The notes: generated by a model from the sequence alone, not told the origin. A DNA stretch of 64,000 nucleotides from Blattabacterium sp. DPU (GCF_011290385.1 NZ_CP049785.1:1-64000), one strand, 5' to 3'. Counted from the first letter of the stretch, positions 1-9,692 are shown. Numbers and translations: made by a program.

Positions 1-598
1 TTTCTTCTTTTTTTTCTAAAAAATTTTTAGTAGTAACTGGAAGAAATTTTTCTAAAATTATTTCTTGAAATAAGGATTTTTTCAAATAATTGTATATTAA
101 ATAAATTGTAGAAAATTTTTTTTGAAAAAAATCAGAAATTAACTCTGATACTAAAAATTGTATTTTTTGATTCGATAAATTATTTTCAATACAATTTTTC
201 AGGTACATACTATATTTTTGATTTAAAAAATCAAATCCTTTTTTTCCAATAGATAAAAATTTACATTCATTATGCAAAACCTTTTTTTTTTGAAAAAAAT
301 GATTAATTTTTTCAAAAATTAAAGAATTAAAAGAACCACATAACCCACGATCAGAAGTAAATACGATAAATAATTTTATTTTTCCTTTCTCTGAAAAATA
401 TTGATTTTTTTGTATATTTTCTTTATTTTTGGTCTCTAAAAGAATCTTTTCTATATAATCCAAATAAATTTTCGCTTTCATAAGAGAATCTTTTATTTTT
501 CGTAATTTCACTACAGAAATCATTTTCATTGCTTCTGTCGTTTTTATAACTGATTCTATAGATAATATTCTTTTTTTTATTTCTTTTGGATTAGACAT
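1..598 (-). CDS. atpG: ATP synthase F1 subunit gamma (partial, runs off the window)
   Basis: Central-stalk gamma subunit of F1F0 ATP synthase, which rotates inside the alpha3beta3 head. The frame opens with ATG at 596-598 (MSNPKEIKKRILSIE) and stays open to base 1. About 199 codons are visible of the usual 285 or so, so the C-terminal helix lies outside. The N-terminal helix with TTEAMKMISVVKLRK and the Rossmann-like core segment FTSDRGLCGSFN are diagnostic for the family. It is the last visible gene of the atpB-E-F-H-A-G run, 9 bp after the atpA stop, so it should be cotranscribed. The atpD and atpC genes are not seen, as is usual in Bacteroidota, where they sit elsewhere. Confidence 0.95.
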   Translation of the reverse strand, partial: MSNPKEIKKRILSIESVIKTTEAMKMISVVKLRKIKDSLMKAKIYLDYIEKILLETKNKENIQKNQYFSEKGKIKLFIVFTSDRGLCGSFNSLIFEKINHFFQKKKVLHNECKFLSIGKKGFDFLNQKYSMYLKNCIENNLSNQKIQFLVSELISDFFQKKFSTIYLIYNYLKKSLFQEIILEKFLPVTTKNFLEKKEE

Positions 599-607
599 AA
601 TGAAAAC

Positions 608-2188
608 TTAAGAAATGTATTTATTACTTAATTCTATTGCTACTGCTTCCAAAACAGAAGATATTTTTTCATTAAAGATTCCATTTTTTAAAGAATTTAA
701 AATATTTTCATGTTTTTCTTTTAAATAAAAAAGATATTCTGTTTCAAAATCTAAAATATTTTCAATAGGGACTTTTTTAAGCAAATTTCTAGTTCCTACA
801 TAAATAATAGCTATTTGATCTGCTATATCATAGGGGGTATGAGGAGGTTGTTTTAATATTTCTATATTAATTTTTCCTTTTTTTATAATATTCATAGTAG
901 AAGAATCTAGTTCAGAACCAAATTTTGAGAAAGATTCTAATTCTCTGAATTGAGCTTGATCTAATTTTAAAGTAGCAGATATTTTTCTCATAGATTGAAT
1001 TTGTGCAGATCCTCCAACACGAGAAACGGATATACTTTCATTAATTGCAGGTCTAACTCCAGAATGAAATAAATCTTTTTCTAAAAAAATCTGTCCATCT
1101 GTAATAGAAATAACATTAGTAGGAATATAAGAAGATATATCACCCGATTGGGTTTCAATAATAGGCAATGCTGTTAAAGATCCTCCCCCTTTTATTTTTT
1201 TTCTAATAGAAAATGGGATATCATTCATATTTTCAGCCATTTTCTTATCTTTTATGATTTTAGCCGCTCGTTCTAACAGACGAGAATGTAAATAAAAAAC
1301 ATCTCCTGGATAGGCTTCTCTTCCAGGGGGACGTCGTAACAAAAGTGATATTTCTCTATAAGAAACCGCTTGTTTTGAAAGATCATCATATACAACTAAA
1401 GCAGAACGACCTGTATCCCGAAAATATTCTCCTATGGCTGTTCCAGAAAAAGGAGCAAAAACTTGCATAGAAGCTGGATCAGAAGAATTTGCAGAAATTA
1501 TAATTGTATAAGGCATGGCTCCTTTTTCTTGTAAAATTCTTGAAATTTTCGCTATAGTAGAACCTTTCTGACTAATAGCTACATAAATGCAATAAACTGG
1601 TTGATGACTTTCAAAAAATCTTTTTTGATTGATAATCGTATCAATAGCTATAGTCGTTTTTCCAGTTTGTCTATCTCCGATAATCAATTCTCTTTGTCCT
1701 TTTCCTATAGGAATCATAGAATCTATAAATTTTATACCAGTTTGAAGAGGTTCTTTCACGGGTTCTCTATAAATAACACCTGGAGCCTTCCTTTCTAAAG
1801 GCATTTCAAATAATTCTCCTTCTATGGGGCCTTTTCCATCTATAGGATTTCCTAACATATCTATAACACGACCCAACATATTTTCTCCCACTTTTATGGA
1901 CAAAGTTTTTCCTGTTCTTTTGACTATATCTCCTTCTTTCAAATTTTTTGATGGACTTAGTAAAACGATACTTACATGATCTTCTTCAAGATTCAAAACC
2001 ATGCCTTTTATTCCATCACGGAATTCTACTAATTCTCCATAGAAAGCAGAATTAAGTCCTAAAGATCTGATGACTCCATCTCCTATTTGAACAATTACAC
2101 CAGATTCGGAGTATTTTGATTCCAATTGAAAATTGGATAATTCTTCTTTAAGAATTGATGATATTTCAGAATATTTTAAATCTGACAT
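608..2188 (-). CDS. atpA: ATP synthase F1 subunit alpha
   Basis: Non-catalytic nucleotide-binding subunit of the F1 head, 526 aa, full length for the family. The beta-barrel domain (about residues 25-95) is followed by the nucleotide-binding domain with Walker A GDRQTGKT at about 171-178. The VYDDLSKQA segment follows, then the conserved [20 protein letters not shown] block near 290. The C-terminal helical domain is intact. It lies between atpH (21-bp gap) and atpG (9-bp gap) in the atp operon. No missing key residue was noticed. Confidence 0.98.
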   Translation of the reverse strand: MSDLKYSEISSILKEELSNFQLESKYSESGVIVQIGDGVIRSLGLNSAFYGELVEFRDGIKGMVLNLEEDHVSIVLLSPSKNLKEGDIVKRTGKTLSIKVGENMLGRVIDMLGNPIDGKGPIEGELFEMPLERKAPGVIYREPVKEPLQTGIKFIDSMIPIGKGQRELIIGDRQTGKTTIAIDTIINQKRFFESHQPVYCIYVAISQKGSTIAKISRILQEKGAMPYTIIISANSSDPASMQVFAPFSGTAIGEYFRDTGRSALVVYDDLSKQAVSYREISLLLRRPPGREAYPGDVFYLHSRLLERAAKIIKDKKMAENMNDIPFSIRKKIKGGGSLTALPIIETQSGDISSYIPTNVISITDGQIFLEKDLFHSGVRPAINESISVSRVGGSAQIQSMRKISATLKLDQAQFRELESFSKFGSELDSSTMNIIKKGKINIEILKQPPHTPYDIADQIAIIYVGTRNLLKKVPIENILDFETEYLFYLKEKHENILNSLKNGIFNEKISSVLEAVAIELSNKYIS

Positions 2189-2209
2189 ATGAAAATAAAA
2201 GCTTTTATA

Positions 2210-2752
2210 TTATTGAAATATTTTTTTAATGCGTGATAACTGTTCTTTAATGCTAAAATTCCATTCTTTATATCCTATACAAAAGATAAAACCTCCAACA
2301 ATAGATTTATCTATTTTGTTAATAATATGAAACTTTTTTTTATTAGATATTATTTTATAAGCAATTTTTTCTTGCATATCCTTACTCAAAGGAAAAGCAG
2401 AAATAATAATAGATTTTATGACCCCTTTTTGATCTTCTTCGTATATTTTTTGGTATTCTAAAAGAATTTCTTTAAAAAAAGATTCTCTTTTTTTTACAAT
2501 TAATAATTTCAAAAATTGAAAAAATAAAACATCAAAATTATAAAATATTTTTTTGAAAATTTTTATTTTTATTTCACAATTTAATAAAGGAGTTTCTATA
2601 ATTTTACATATATATGTATTTTTTTTCAAAAAAAGAGATATTTTTTTTATTTTATGATAAAAAAAGTCATTTTCATCCTTACTCATATTCATAATAGAAT
2701 ATTCGAAAAAAAATCTAGCATAATGTTGAATTATCTTTTTGTTTGCAAACAT
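2210..2752 (-). CDS. atpH: ATP synthase F1 subunit delta
   Basis: Peripheral-stalk subunit (delta, OSCP family) that joins F1 to the b subunits; 180 aa, typical length. The sequence is divergent and lysine- and phenylalanine-rich, as expected for this fast-evolving subunit in an A+T-rich symbiont. The N-terminal six-helix domain and the C-terminal stretch DKSIVGGFIFCIGYKEWNFS match the usual D.SLIGG pattern. Its position between atpF (11-bp gap) and atpA (21-bp gap) confirms the assignment. Confidence 0.93.
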   Translation of the reverse strand: MFANKKIIQHYARFFFEYSIMNMSKDENDFFYHKIKKISLFLKKNTYICKIIETPLLNCEIKIKIFKKIFYNFDVLFFQFLKLLIVKKRESFFKEILLEYQKIYEEDQKGVIKSIIISAFPLSKDMQEKIAYKIISNKKKFHIINKIDKSIVGGFIFCIGYKEWNFSIKEQLSRIKKIFQ

Positions 2753-2763
2753 TTTTATTAAAA

Positions 2764-3252
2764 TTAGTATAATTTATCTACTAATTCTTTTATAAATTTA
2801 TTTTGTTTATCGGTTTTATCTAACTCTTTTTTTAATATTTTTTCGGCAATTTGAATAGAAATATTTCCTATTTTATTTTTTAATTTAAAAATTGCGACTT
2901 TTTTTTCTATTTGAATATTTTTATTGGTTTCTTCTATAATTTTTCTTTTTTCTATCATTCCTTCTTCTTTAGCTTTTGATTTTATTTTTTCTTTGATTTG
3001 AATAGCTTCTTTCAATATCATGTCTCTTTTAACACGAGTTTCTTTTAGAATTTTATTTTTTTGGTCTTCTATATGTTTTAATTCTTTTCTTACTTGATTA
3101 GCTTTAGTAATAGATATTTTAATTTTTTCTTCTCTTTTATCAATAAAATCCATTATTGGCTTCCAAGCAAATTTTGAAAGAAAAAACATGAGCATAATAA
3201 ATATTATTGTGTGCCAAACAATTAATCCAATAGAAGGAGTAACTAAATCCAT
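2764..3252 (-). CDS. atpF: ATP synthase F0 subunit b
   Basis: Membrane-anchored peripheral stalk of F0F1, 162 aa. One N-terminal transmembrane helix (about residues 8-28) carries the typical SIGLIVWHTIIFI start. It is followed by FAWKPIMDFIDKREEKI and a long charged coiled coil that dimerises and reaches F1. It sits between atpE (6-bp gap) and atpH in the operon. Normal length and organisation. Confidence 0.96.
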   Translation of the reverse strand: MDLVTPSIGLIVWHTIIFIMLMFFLSKFAWKPIMDFIDKREEKIKISITKANQVRKELKHIEDQKNKILKETRVKRDMILKEAIQIKEKIKSKAKEEGMIEKRKIIEETNKNIQIEKKVAIFKLKNKIGNISIQIAEKILKKELDKTDKQNKFIKELVDKLY

Positions 3253-3258
3253 TTTTTT

Positions 3259-3486
3259 TTATTTAAAAACAGCTAATAATGTAGTTACTATTCCAAATAA
3301 CGCTGCTCCTTCAATAAGTGCAGCAGCTATAATCATAGCATTTTGTATTTTATTTGAAGCTTCAGGTTGTCTAGCAATAGCATCCATGGCGGAGCTTCCA
3401 ATCTTTCCAATTCCTAATCCAGCTCCTATTACAGCAAGACCAGATCCTAAAGCGGCTAAACCTGAGTAAGTTAAATCTATATCCAT
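3259..3486 (-). CDS. atpE: ATP synthase F0 subunit c (proton-type)
   Basis: Proteolipid ring subunit of F0, 75 aa, two transmembrane helices. The first helix has the GAGLGIGKIG packing motif, and the polar loop ARQPEA contacts gamma and epsilon. The second helix holds the ion-carrying glutamate in AALIEGAALFG. Residues after that Glu are G and A rather than the S/T seen in Na+-binding rings, and the first helix lacks the Na+-site Gln. Coupling is therefore inferred to be to H+. It lies between atpB and atpF. Confidence 0.97.
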   Translation of the reverse strand: MDIDLTYSGLAALGSGLAVIGAGLGIGKIGSSAMDAIARQPEASNKIQNAMIIAAALIEGAALFGIVTTLLAVFK

Positions 3487-3500
3487 ATTATTAATATTTT

Positions 3501-4577
3501 TTAATGCGTTTCATCATAATTTTTAACAGACATTCCTATAAATAAGGAAGATAAAGTGATAAAAATAAAAGCTTGTAAAAAGGCTACCATAATTTCTAAC
3601 ATAGAAATAAAAAAACCGAAAATTATGGAAAAACCAGCTATGAAAAAATTTTGAAAAATAAAAATGAGACAAATGAAACTTAAAATAATTATATGTCCCG
3701 CAGTAATATTAGCAAATAATCGAATACACAAAGTTAATGGACGAATAAAAATTCCAATAAATTCAATAGGAGCTAATAATAATCTAATTCCTATTGGAAC
3801 TCCGGGCATACAAAAAATATGTTTCCAATAGCTCATATTTGTATTTATGTTACTGATTATAAAAGTCATAGCAGATAACCCCAATGTTACGTTTATGTTT
3901 CCTGTTACATTTGGAAATCCTGGAATAAGACCTATTAAATTGTTAATCAATATAAAAAAAAAGGATGTTAATAAAAAAGGAAAAAAAATTTTATATTTTT
4001 TATTCCCAATATTAGGAATTGCAATTTCATCTCGTATAAACAAAATCAAAAATTCTAAAAGAATACCGAATCTCCATTGAATTTGATGATTTTTATAATT
4101 GCGTTTCATTCGTACAAAAAGATACGATAACAAACAAGAGGATATAAAAATAGATACTACATTTTTTGTAATGGAAAAATCCCAAGGTTTTTTATTTTTT
4201 GGAATTCCTTTTGAATCCATATGTAATAACCCCATATGATTGGTTTCATATATTTTTTCTCCAAACATCTTATAATATCCATATTTTCCTTTTACCACAT
4301 GATTGTATGAAAATTTGTATGATGAAAAAATTTCTAATCCATTATTCCATAAAATTACTGGTAAATAAAAAATAATTCCATGATTATGAGTTCCTGCTAT
4401 ATGCCATTCATGAGAATCATTTACATGATTGAAAATAGTATGAGCTACATCTATTTTTTCTTTTCTATTTTTATTATCATTTTCCATGTTCTGATTCAGA
4501 TTATTTCCATCAGACTGAATAAACAAAAATAAAAACAAAAAAAAGAATAATGGATATATTATTTTTTTTGAAATCAT
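3501..4577 (-). CDS. atpB: ATP synthase F0 subunit a
   Basis: Stator channel subunit through which protons reach the c ring; 358 aa. It has the long N-terminal extension typical of Bacteroidota: a signal-like hydrophobic start, then an exported region with HVNDSHEWHIAGTHNHG. The membrane domain follows, including the essential-arginine helix in FIRPLTLCIRLFANITAGH and the C-terminal helix with the VAFLQAFIF pattern. First gene of the atp operon. A TAAATTTG box lies 25 bp upstream of the ATG, in the divergent spacer shared with the PLP-enzyme gene. Confidence 0.96.
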   Translation of the reverse strand: MISKKIIYPLFFFLFLFLFIQSDGNNLNQNMENDNKNRKEKIDVAHTIFNHVNDSHEWHIAGTHNHGIIFYLPVILWNNGLEIFSSYKFSYNHVVKGKYGYYKMFGEKIYETNHMGLLHMDSKGIPKNKKPWDFSITKNVVSIFISSCLLSYLFVRMKRNYKNHQIQWRFGILLEFLILFIRDEIAIPNIGNKKYKIFFPFLLTSFFFILINNLIGLIPGFPNVTGNINVTLGLSAMTFIISNINTNMSYWKHIFCMPGVPIGIRLLLAPIEFIGIFIRPLTLCIRLFANITAGHIIILSFICLIFIFQNFFIAGFSIIFGFFISMLEIMVAFLQAFIFITLSSLFIGMSVKNYDETH

Positions 4578-4601
4578 TTACTAAAATCGAAAAATAGGAA
4601 A

Positions 4602-4609
4602 CAAATTTA
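4602..4609 (-). promoter_or_regulatory. Candidate Bacteroidota -7 box for the atp operon
   Basis: The minus strand reads TAAATTTG, a perfect match to the Bacteroidota primary-sigma -7 consensus TAnnTTTG, 25 bp upstream of the atpB ATG. I see no well-spaced -33 TTTG. By composition such an 8-mer is expected by chance roughly once per kilobase per strand, so support comes mainly from its position at an operon head. Confidence 0.4.
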
Positions 4610-4675
4610 TATTTTTTTAAAAAAATATTGTTTTTATGTAAAAAAATTTTTACAAAAATTGTATTTCATTTTGAT

Positions 4676-4683
4676 TACATTTG
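4676..4683 (+). promoter_or_regulatory. Candidate -7 box for the cystathionine-family PLP enzyme
   Basis: TACATTTG matches TAnnTTTG. Transcription would start near 4688-4690, which leaves a 20-nt leader before ATG 4710 or makes ATG 4689 leaderless. It argues against the upstream TTG at 4659 as the start. Confidence 0.3.
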
Positions 4684-4709
4684 CAACAATGAAATCTTAT
4701 TATATAACG

Positions 4710-5864
4710 ATGAAGGAAGAAACAAAGCTTATTCAAAACATTTTATCTGATCCTCTTACGGGGGCAATATCCACACCAATATATCAAACTTCAACTTACG
4801 TACAGGAAGCTCCTGGTGTTCATAAAGGATTTGATTATACAAGAACCAATAATCCTACAAGAAAAATATTAGAAGATTTAATAACCAATCTAGAATACGG
4901 TTATGCTAGTTTAGCATTTTCTTCCGGATTAGCATCTATAGACAGTGTACTAAAACTACTAGAATGTGGAGATGAAATAGTAGCTGTAGATGATATTTAT
5001 GGAGGAACATTTCGTTTACTAAATTTATACAAAAAATTAGGCATTAATACTAAATTTGTAGATACAACAAATGCAGAAAAAACTATTTCATCTATTTCTG
5101 ATAAAACAAAATTAGTCTGGTTAGAATCTCCCACCAATCCTACATTAAAAATATCTGATATAGAATATATTAGTAAAAAATCTAAACAAATTAATCCAAA
5201 TATTTTAGTAGTTGTAGATAATACTTTTGCTTCTCCCGCTATTCAAAATCCTTTAAAATTAGGATCAGATATAGTTGTACATAGTGCTACAAAATATTTA
5301 GCAGGACATTCAGATGTATTAGCTGGATTAATTACTGTAAAAAATACAGATTTATATGAAAAATTAAAATATATTCAAAATGCAACGGGAGGAGTTTTAT
5401 CTCCTATTGATTGTTGGTTAACTATTAGAGGGAGCCAAACGTTGTATTTACGTATAAAAAAACAATCTCAAAATGCTTTTCAAATTGCTTCTTTTTTAAA
5501 TAACAAAAAAAATTCTGAAATAGATAGAGTTTATTACCCTGGATTATCTTATCATAAAAATCATTTTATTGCAGTTAAACAACAACGATATTTTGGAGGA
5601 ATTGTTTCTTTCAGTTTAAAGAAAAATACAATAGAATCAGCAAAAAAAGTTGTAACCCATACTAAAATATTTAAATTAGCAGAAAGTTTGGGGGGGACAA
5701 AGAGTTTAATCTGTCATCCCGCAACTATGACTCACAAATCCACTCCTTTAGATATTAGAGTCAATGCGGGAATACAAGACTCTCTTATTCGATTATCTCT
5801 TGGAATAGAAAATATTGAAGATCTTATAGAAGATCTTGATCAGGCTTTAAAATCTTTACATTAA
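4710..5864 (+). CDS. Cystathionine gamma-synthase/gamma-lyase family PLP enzyme
   Basis: Trans-sulfuration enzyme of the Cys/Met-metabolism PLP family, about 384 aa from the ATG at 4710. It has the family N-terminus (TKLIQ...DPLTGAISTPIYQTSTYVQ), YTRTNNPTR, the SSGLASID loop, the VVDNTFASP cofactor-aspartate motif and SATKYLAGHSDVLAG carrying the PLP lysine. The C-terminus has SLGGTKSLICHPATMTH and RLSLGIENIEDLI. Start 4710 is preferred because it puts the family N-terminus at the front and follows the -7 box; ATG 4689 is the alternative. Sequence alone does not separate gamma-synthase (MetB), gamma-lyase and beta-lyase (MetC). Its stop overlaps the convergent cysS stop by 4 bp. Confidence 0.9.
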   Translation: MKEETKLIQNILSDPLTGAISTPIYQTSTYVQEAPGVHKGFDYTRTNNPTRKILEDLITNLEYGYASLAFSSGLASIDSVLKLLECGDEIVAVDDIYGGTFRLLNLYKKLGINTKFVDTTNAEKTISSISDKTKLVWLESPTNPTLKISDIEYISKKSKQINPNILVVVDNTFASPAIQNPLKLGSDIVVHSATKYLAGHSDVLAGLITVKNTDLYEKLKYIQNATGGVLSPIDCWLTIRGSQTLYLRIKKQSQNAFQIASFLNNKKNSEIDRVYYPGLSYHKNHFIAVKQQRYFGGIVSFSLKKNTIESAKKVVTHTKIFKLAESLGGTKSLICHPATMTHKSTPLDIRVNAGIQDSLIRLSLGIENIEDLIEDLDQALKSLH

Positions 5865-7354
5865 AAAATTTTGTTATCATGAATCAAAATTCCTATATGA
5901 AATAATTCTTGTCGAATCCTATCTGATACAATCCAATTTTTTTGTTTTCGTATTTCTGTACGAAATTTAATCAATCTCTTAATAAGTATTTTTAACTTCT
6001 TTGAGTTTTCTTCATGATAATTGGTTTCTTGAATTCCTAAAATATCGAAAACAAAATAAACCATATATTTTTTTAATAGATTAATGTGAGATATATTTAT
6101 GTTCTGAAGAGAATTATTAATAATAAAACCAGTGGCTTGAAATAAATGAGTAATTAATAAAGGGGTATTAAAATCATCGCTAATAGCTTGATAACAAATA
6201 TTTATCCAATGATGTACATTAAAATTATTTATTAATGTTTTTTCTGACGTTTTAGGTTCAAAATTTCTTAATATTTTTATAGCTTTTATTATTCTATGAT
6301 ATCCTTTTTCAGCATCCATGAGTCCTTTATCAGAAAAATCCATAATATTTCTATAATGAGATTGTAAAATGTAAAATCTAAAAATACTAGGATAAAAGTT
6401 TTTTTCACAAATTTTATCTTGAATAAGATCCTTTAATTCTAAAAAATTTCCTGTGGATTTACTCATTTTCTTTCCATTTAAAGTTAGCATATTAATATGC
6501 ATCCAATAATGTGCCAAACAACTTTTGTTATAAATTCCTATAGCTTGTGCTAACTCACATTCATGATGAGGAAATTTTAAATCTATTCCTCCACCATGGA
6601 TATCAAAAGTTTCTCCTAAATATTTTGTACTCATAGTAGTGCATTCTATATGCCAACCAGGAAATCCTTTTCCCCATGGAGAGCTCCAATTCATAATATG
6701 ATTAGAAGGAGCTTTTTTCCAAAGAGAAAAATCTTGAAATCCCCGTTTTTCCTCTAAAAACTTTAATTTTTTATGAAAAAGTTTATCCATTTTATTTTTG
6801 CTAATCACACCATAAGCATATGGATATAATTTTATATATTCTTTTAAATCAAAATATACAGATCCATTTATTTCATATGCTAATTTTTTTTTAATTAACT
6901 CTTGAATCAGATCTATTTGTTCTATAATATGACCTGTTGCTGTTGGTTCTATACTTGGAGGCAATACATTTAAAATATTTAATAAATTGTGAAAAGAAAG
7001 AGTATATTTATGAACAATTTCCATGGGTTCAAGTCCTTCTATCCGAGATTTTTTATAAATTTTATCTTCTGCATTGTAGTATTCATTTTCTAGATGGCCA
7101 ACATCAGTAATATTTCTCACATAACGAACTTTATATCCTAAATGTTTTAAATAACGGAAAATAACATCAAATGATATAAAGGTTCTACAGTTTCCTAAAT
7201 GTAAGTGGTTATAAACCGTAGGTCCACATACATAAATTCCAACATGGTCCTTATGAATAGGTTTAAAAAATTCTTTTTTCTCTGTTAAAGAATTGTATAT
7301 TTTTAGATGACTTCGATTATATTGTTGATAATTTTTTTCCTCCATTCTTATCAT
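5861..7354 (-). CDS. cysS: Cysteinyl-tRNA synthetase
   Basis: Class I aminoacyl-tRNA synthetase that charges tRNA-Cys; 497 aa. The catalytic domain has the zinc cysteine in YVCGPTVYN, the HIGH-like HLHLGN, further zinc ligands in WHIECTTMS and FPHHECELAQ, and the KMSKS loop GKKMSKSTGN. A helical anticodon-binding domain follows. It begins immediately after the folE stop, so the two are probably cotranscribed. The start could be M1 or M4 (MIRMEEK). No missing motif. Confidence 0.97.
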   Translation of the reverse strand: MIRMEEKNYQQYNRSHLKIYNSLTEKKEFFKPIHKDHVGIYVCGPTVYNHLHLGNCRTFISFDVIFRYLKHLGYKVRYVRNITDVGHLENEYYNAEDKIYKKSRIEGLEPMEIVHKYTLSFHNLLNILNVLPPSIEPTATGHIIEQIDLIQELIKKKLAYEINGSVYFDLKEYIKLYPYAYGVISKNKMDKLFHKKLKFLEEKRGFQDFSLWKKAPSNHIMNWSSPWGKGFPGWHIECTTMSTKYLGETFDIHGGGIDLKFPHHECELAQAIGIYNKSCLAHYWMHINMLTLNGKKMSKSTGNFLELKDLIQDKICEKNFYPSIFRFYILQSHYRNIMDFSDKGLMDAEKGYHRIIKAIKILRNFEPKTSEKTLINNFNVHHWINICYQAISDDFNTPLLITHLFQATGFIINNSLQNINISHINLLKKYMVYFVFDILGIQETNYHEENSKKLKILIKRLIKFRTEIRKQKNWIVSDRIRQELFHIGILIHDNKIF

Positions 7355-8047
7355 TTAAGAAATTCCAATATAGTGCAAAAATTCTCTTCTAATTTCTGAA
7401 TCTTTTTTAAAAGATCCTATTAATTCAGTTGTTACAGTAGTACTATCTATATCCTTAATACCACGAGAATTTACGCACAAATGTTTTGCTTCTATAACAC
7501 AAGCAACATCTTGTGTTTCTAACATCTTTTGTAAAGATTGAACAATTTGTATTGTCAAACGTTCTTGAACTTGTGGTCTTTTTGCGTAAAAATTTACAAT
7601 TCTATTAATTTTGGAAAGCCCCACTACTTTTCCATTAGAAATATAACCCACATGAGCTTTTCCTACAATAGGAAGAAAATGATGTTCACAAGTGGAATAA
7701 ACTGTTATATTTTTTTCTATTAGCATTTGGTTATATTTATATTTATTTTCAAAAATGGAAAAATTGGGAATATTTTGGGGATTCATCCCACTGAATATTT
7801 CTTCTATAAACATTTTTGCTACCCTTTTAGGAGTTTTACGTAAACTATCATCATTCATATCTAACCCTAAAATTTTCATAATCTGAAAAAAATGTTTTTC
7901 TATTTTTTCAATCTTTTCTTCCTCACTCATAAAACAAACTTTTTTATGCAAAATACAATCTGTATTTATTGAATGATTTAAAATATAATTGGATTTTTGA
8001 TCCAATTTCTCTTCTTTTAAAATTTTTTTATGTTTTCCTTTCATCAT
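7355..8047 (-). CDS. folE: GTP cyclohydrolase I
   Basis: Converts GTP to 7,8-dihydroneopterin triphosphate, the first step of folate/pterin synthesis; 230 aa. The first 40 residues are a poorly conserved extension. The core begins at the EEEKIEKIEKHF region and contains the zinc site STCEHHFLP and the distal HLCV. Also present are the GTP-binding GLSKINRIVNFYAKRPQVQE block and a C-terminus around SRGIKDIDSTTVT. All zinc ligands (Cys, His, Cys) are present. Probably the first gene of a folE-cysS unit, with a TAACTTTG box 24 bp upstream. Confidence 0.97.
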   Translation of the reverse strand: MMKGKHKKILKEEKLDQKSNYILNHSINTDCILHKKVCFMSEEEKIEKIEKHFFQIMKILGLDMNDDSLRKTPKRVAKMFIEEIFSGMNPQNIPNFSIFENKYKYNQMLIEKNITVYSTCEHHFLPIVGKAHVGYISNGKVVGLSKINRIVNFYAKRPQVQERLTIQIVQSLQKMLETQDVACVIEAKHLCVNSRGIKDIDSTTVTTELIGSFKKDSEIRREFLHYIGIS

Positions 8048-8071
8048 AAAATAAACTTAATCCATGAAAAA

Positions 8072-8079
8072 CAAAGTTA
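8072..8079 (-). promoter_or_regulatory. Candidate -7 box for folE-cysS
   Basis: TAACTTTG on the minus strand, 24 bp upstream of the folE ATG, is an exact TAnnTTTG match in a spacer of about 90 bp. No convincing -33 element at the usual spacing. Confidence 0.4.
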
Positions 8080-8134
8080 CGAAAACGATACTGTATGATA
8101 TTTTTTATTTGAAATGGGATGAACAACAAAATTT

Positions 8135-8913
8135 TTATCTGATTTCATCAGGTATTTTACATATAGGAACAGGAATCATCTTATGCCGATTTTTTTGATG
8201 CAAAATTTGATATTTTTGAAAAATTTCATATTCTGTTTCAGAAAAGGTATAATCTTTTTTTTTCATAATTTTCATAGCCCATTCTAATTCTTCATAAGTA
8301 GCTCCTAATTGTTCTTCATCTGATCGATGATCTTCCCAAAGTCCATCCGTTGGTTTCGCTTTTTGTATTTCATCAATTATATTCAATTTTTTAGCTAACA
8401 AACGGACTTCACTTTTAGTCAAATCAGCTATAGGATGTAAATCTACACCTCCATCTCCATATTTTGTAAAAAAACCGACTCCAAAATCTTCTACTTTATT
8501 TCCAGTTCCAACAACAAGATAATTCTTTACATTAGCATAATAATATAAAGTTAACATACGAATACGAGATTTTACATTAGCTAATGCTAAAGATAGTTTT
8601 GAATTTTTAGTATCATTAGTTATATGACAAAAAGTTTTGAATAAAATAGACAAATCTTTTTCAAGATAAAGAACGTTTGAAAATTTTTGGGTCAAAAACT
8701 TTGCATGTTTTATAGGTAAAAAATTTTTTTTTTTTCTAAAATAGGCATTTCCAATAAAATAGTTGGAAATTTTGTCATAGCCACTAAAAAAGATGTTACT
8801 GAAGAATCAATTCCTCCAGATATTCCAATAATAAATCCATTGGATTTAGACTTTTGAATATATCCTTTCAACCAGGATACAATATATCTAATTACTTTTT
8901 CTGTTTTAATCAT
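8135..8913 (-). CDS. nadE: NH3-dependent NAD+ synthetase, frame broken at an A12 run
   Basis: Adenylates nicotinate adenine dinucleotide and amidates it to NAD+. Two frames together make one normal enzyme of about 259 aa without a glutaminase domain. The first frame (ATG at 8911-8913) carries the PP-loop motif ISGGIDSS. It runs into a run of 12 A on the coding strand (8724-8735) and stops at 8710. The second frame carries the rest: VGTGNKVEDFGVGFFTKYGDG, then DLHPIADLTKSEVRLLA, KPTDGLWEDHRSDEEQLG and the C-terminus. It is open from just after the A run, reading NFLPIKHAKFLTQKFSN. One extra A (13) or two fewer restores the frame. Both parts look under selection, so slippage rescue or a sequencing error is as plausible as inactivation. 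Confidence 0.88.
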
Positions 8914-8944
8914 TTTATTTTTATATTAAAAAATATAATATAAT

Positions 8945-9580
8945 ATGTCTTTTATTTTAAATTTGGAAACTTCTACAAAAAATTGTTCCGTTAGTATTGC
9001 TAAAAATGGAATATGTTTGACTTCTGTAGAGGAATGCTCGGATGAATATTCCCATTCAGAAAAATTGCATACATTTATACGATATGCTATAAACATATCT
9101 GGAATTCATATTAAAGACTTAAAATCTATCTGTGTTAGCAAAGGGCCAGGATCTTATACCTCTTTAAGAATAGGAGCCTCTACGGCTAGAGGATTATGTT
9201 ATGCATTAGATATTCCCTTGTTGTCTGTAGATACATTGACAGCAATGATTTATAAAATCAATATAAAAAAAGGATTTTTGATTCCTATGATTCATGCTAA
9301 ATCTGATTTTTTTTATACTTCATTATTTAATGAATCAAAAAAAAAACTGAATCCTATTATAATAAAAAAATTAGATGACGATTTTTTCAAATATTTTTTA
9401 AAAGATAAAAAAGCCTATTTTATAGGTAATTTACCTATTAAAAATAGAAAATTTTTTCTAGAAAAAAATGAATTTTTGTACAAGATACCATCTGCAATAG
9501 ATATGTCTTATATTTCTTACAAAAAATTTTGTGAAAAAAAATTTAATGATATCGAAAAATTTGTTCCTTTTTATTTATAA
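8945..9580 (+). CDS. tsaB: tRNA t6A37 biosynthesis protein TsaB
   Basis: Partner of TsaD in making N6-threonylcarbamoyladenosine at A37 of ANN-decoding tRNAs; 211 aa. It has the ASKHA-fold start FILNLETSTKNCSVSIAK, the EYSHSEKLH segment and the signature KGPGSYTSLRIGASTARGLC, then VDTLTAM. The shorter C-terminal half is divergent, as usual in TsaB. TsaD itself is at 53652. Divergent from nadE with only 31 bp between them. Confidence 0.95.
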   Translation: MSFILNLETSTKNCSVSIAKNGICLTSVEECSDEYSHSEKLHTFIRYAINISGIHIKDLKSICVSKGPGSYTSLRIGASTARGLCYALDIPLLSVDTLTAMIYKINIKKGFLIPMIHAKSDFFYTSLFNESKKKLNPIIIKKLDDDFFKYFLKDKKAYFIGNLPIKNRKFFLEKNEFLYKIPSAIDMSYISYKKFCEKKFNDIEKFVPFYL

Positions 9581-9692
9581 CACGATTTTTTTTATTTCAA
9601 AAATATGAAAGCATCTCTCTAAAAATAAAATTTTTATCATAACAATGAATAAGTTTTCAAATAAAGGAAAATAAAAGTATTTTATCAAAATC

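Noticed and set aside
8064-8198. A 44-codon plus-strand ORF (ATG 8064) in the folE/nadE spacer with protein-like wording
   Set aside because: Its second half is antisense to conserved nadE codons and its first half is the folE upstream region; no family is recognisable and the opposite strand has a good -7 box.
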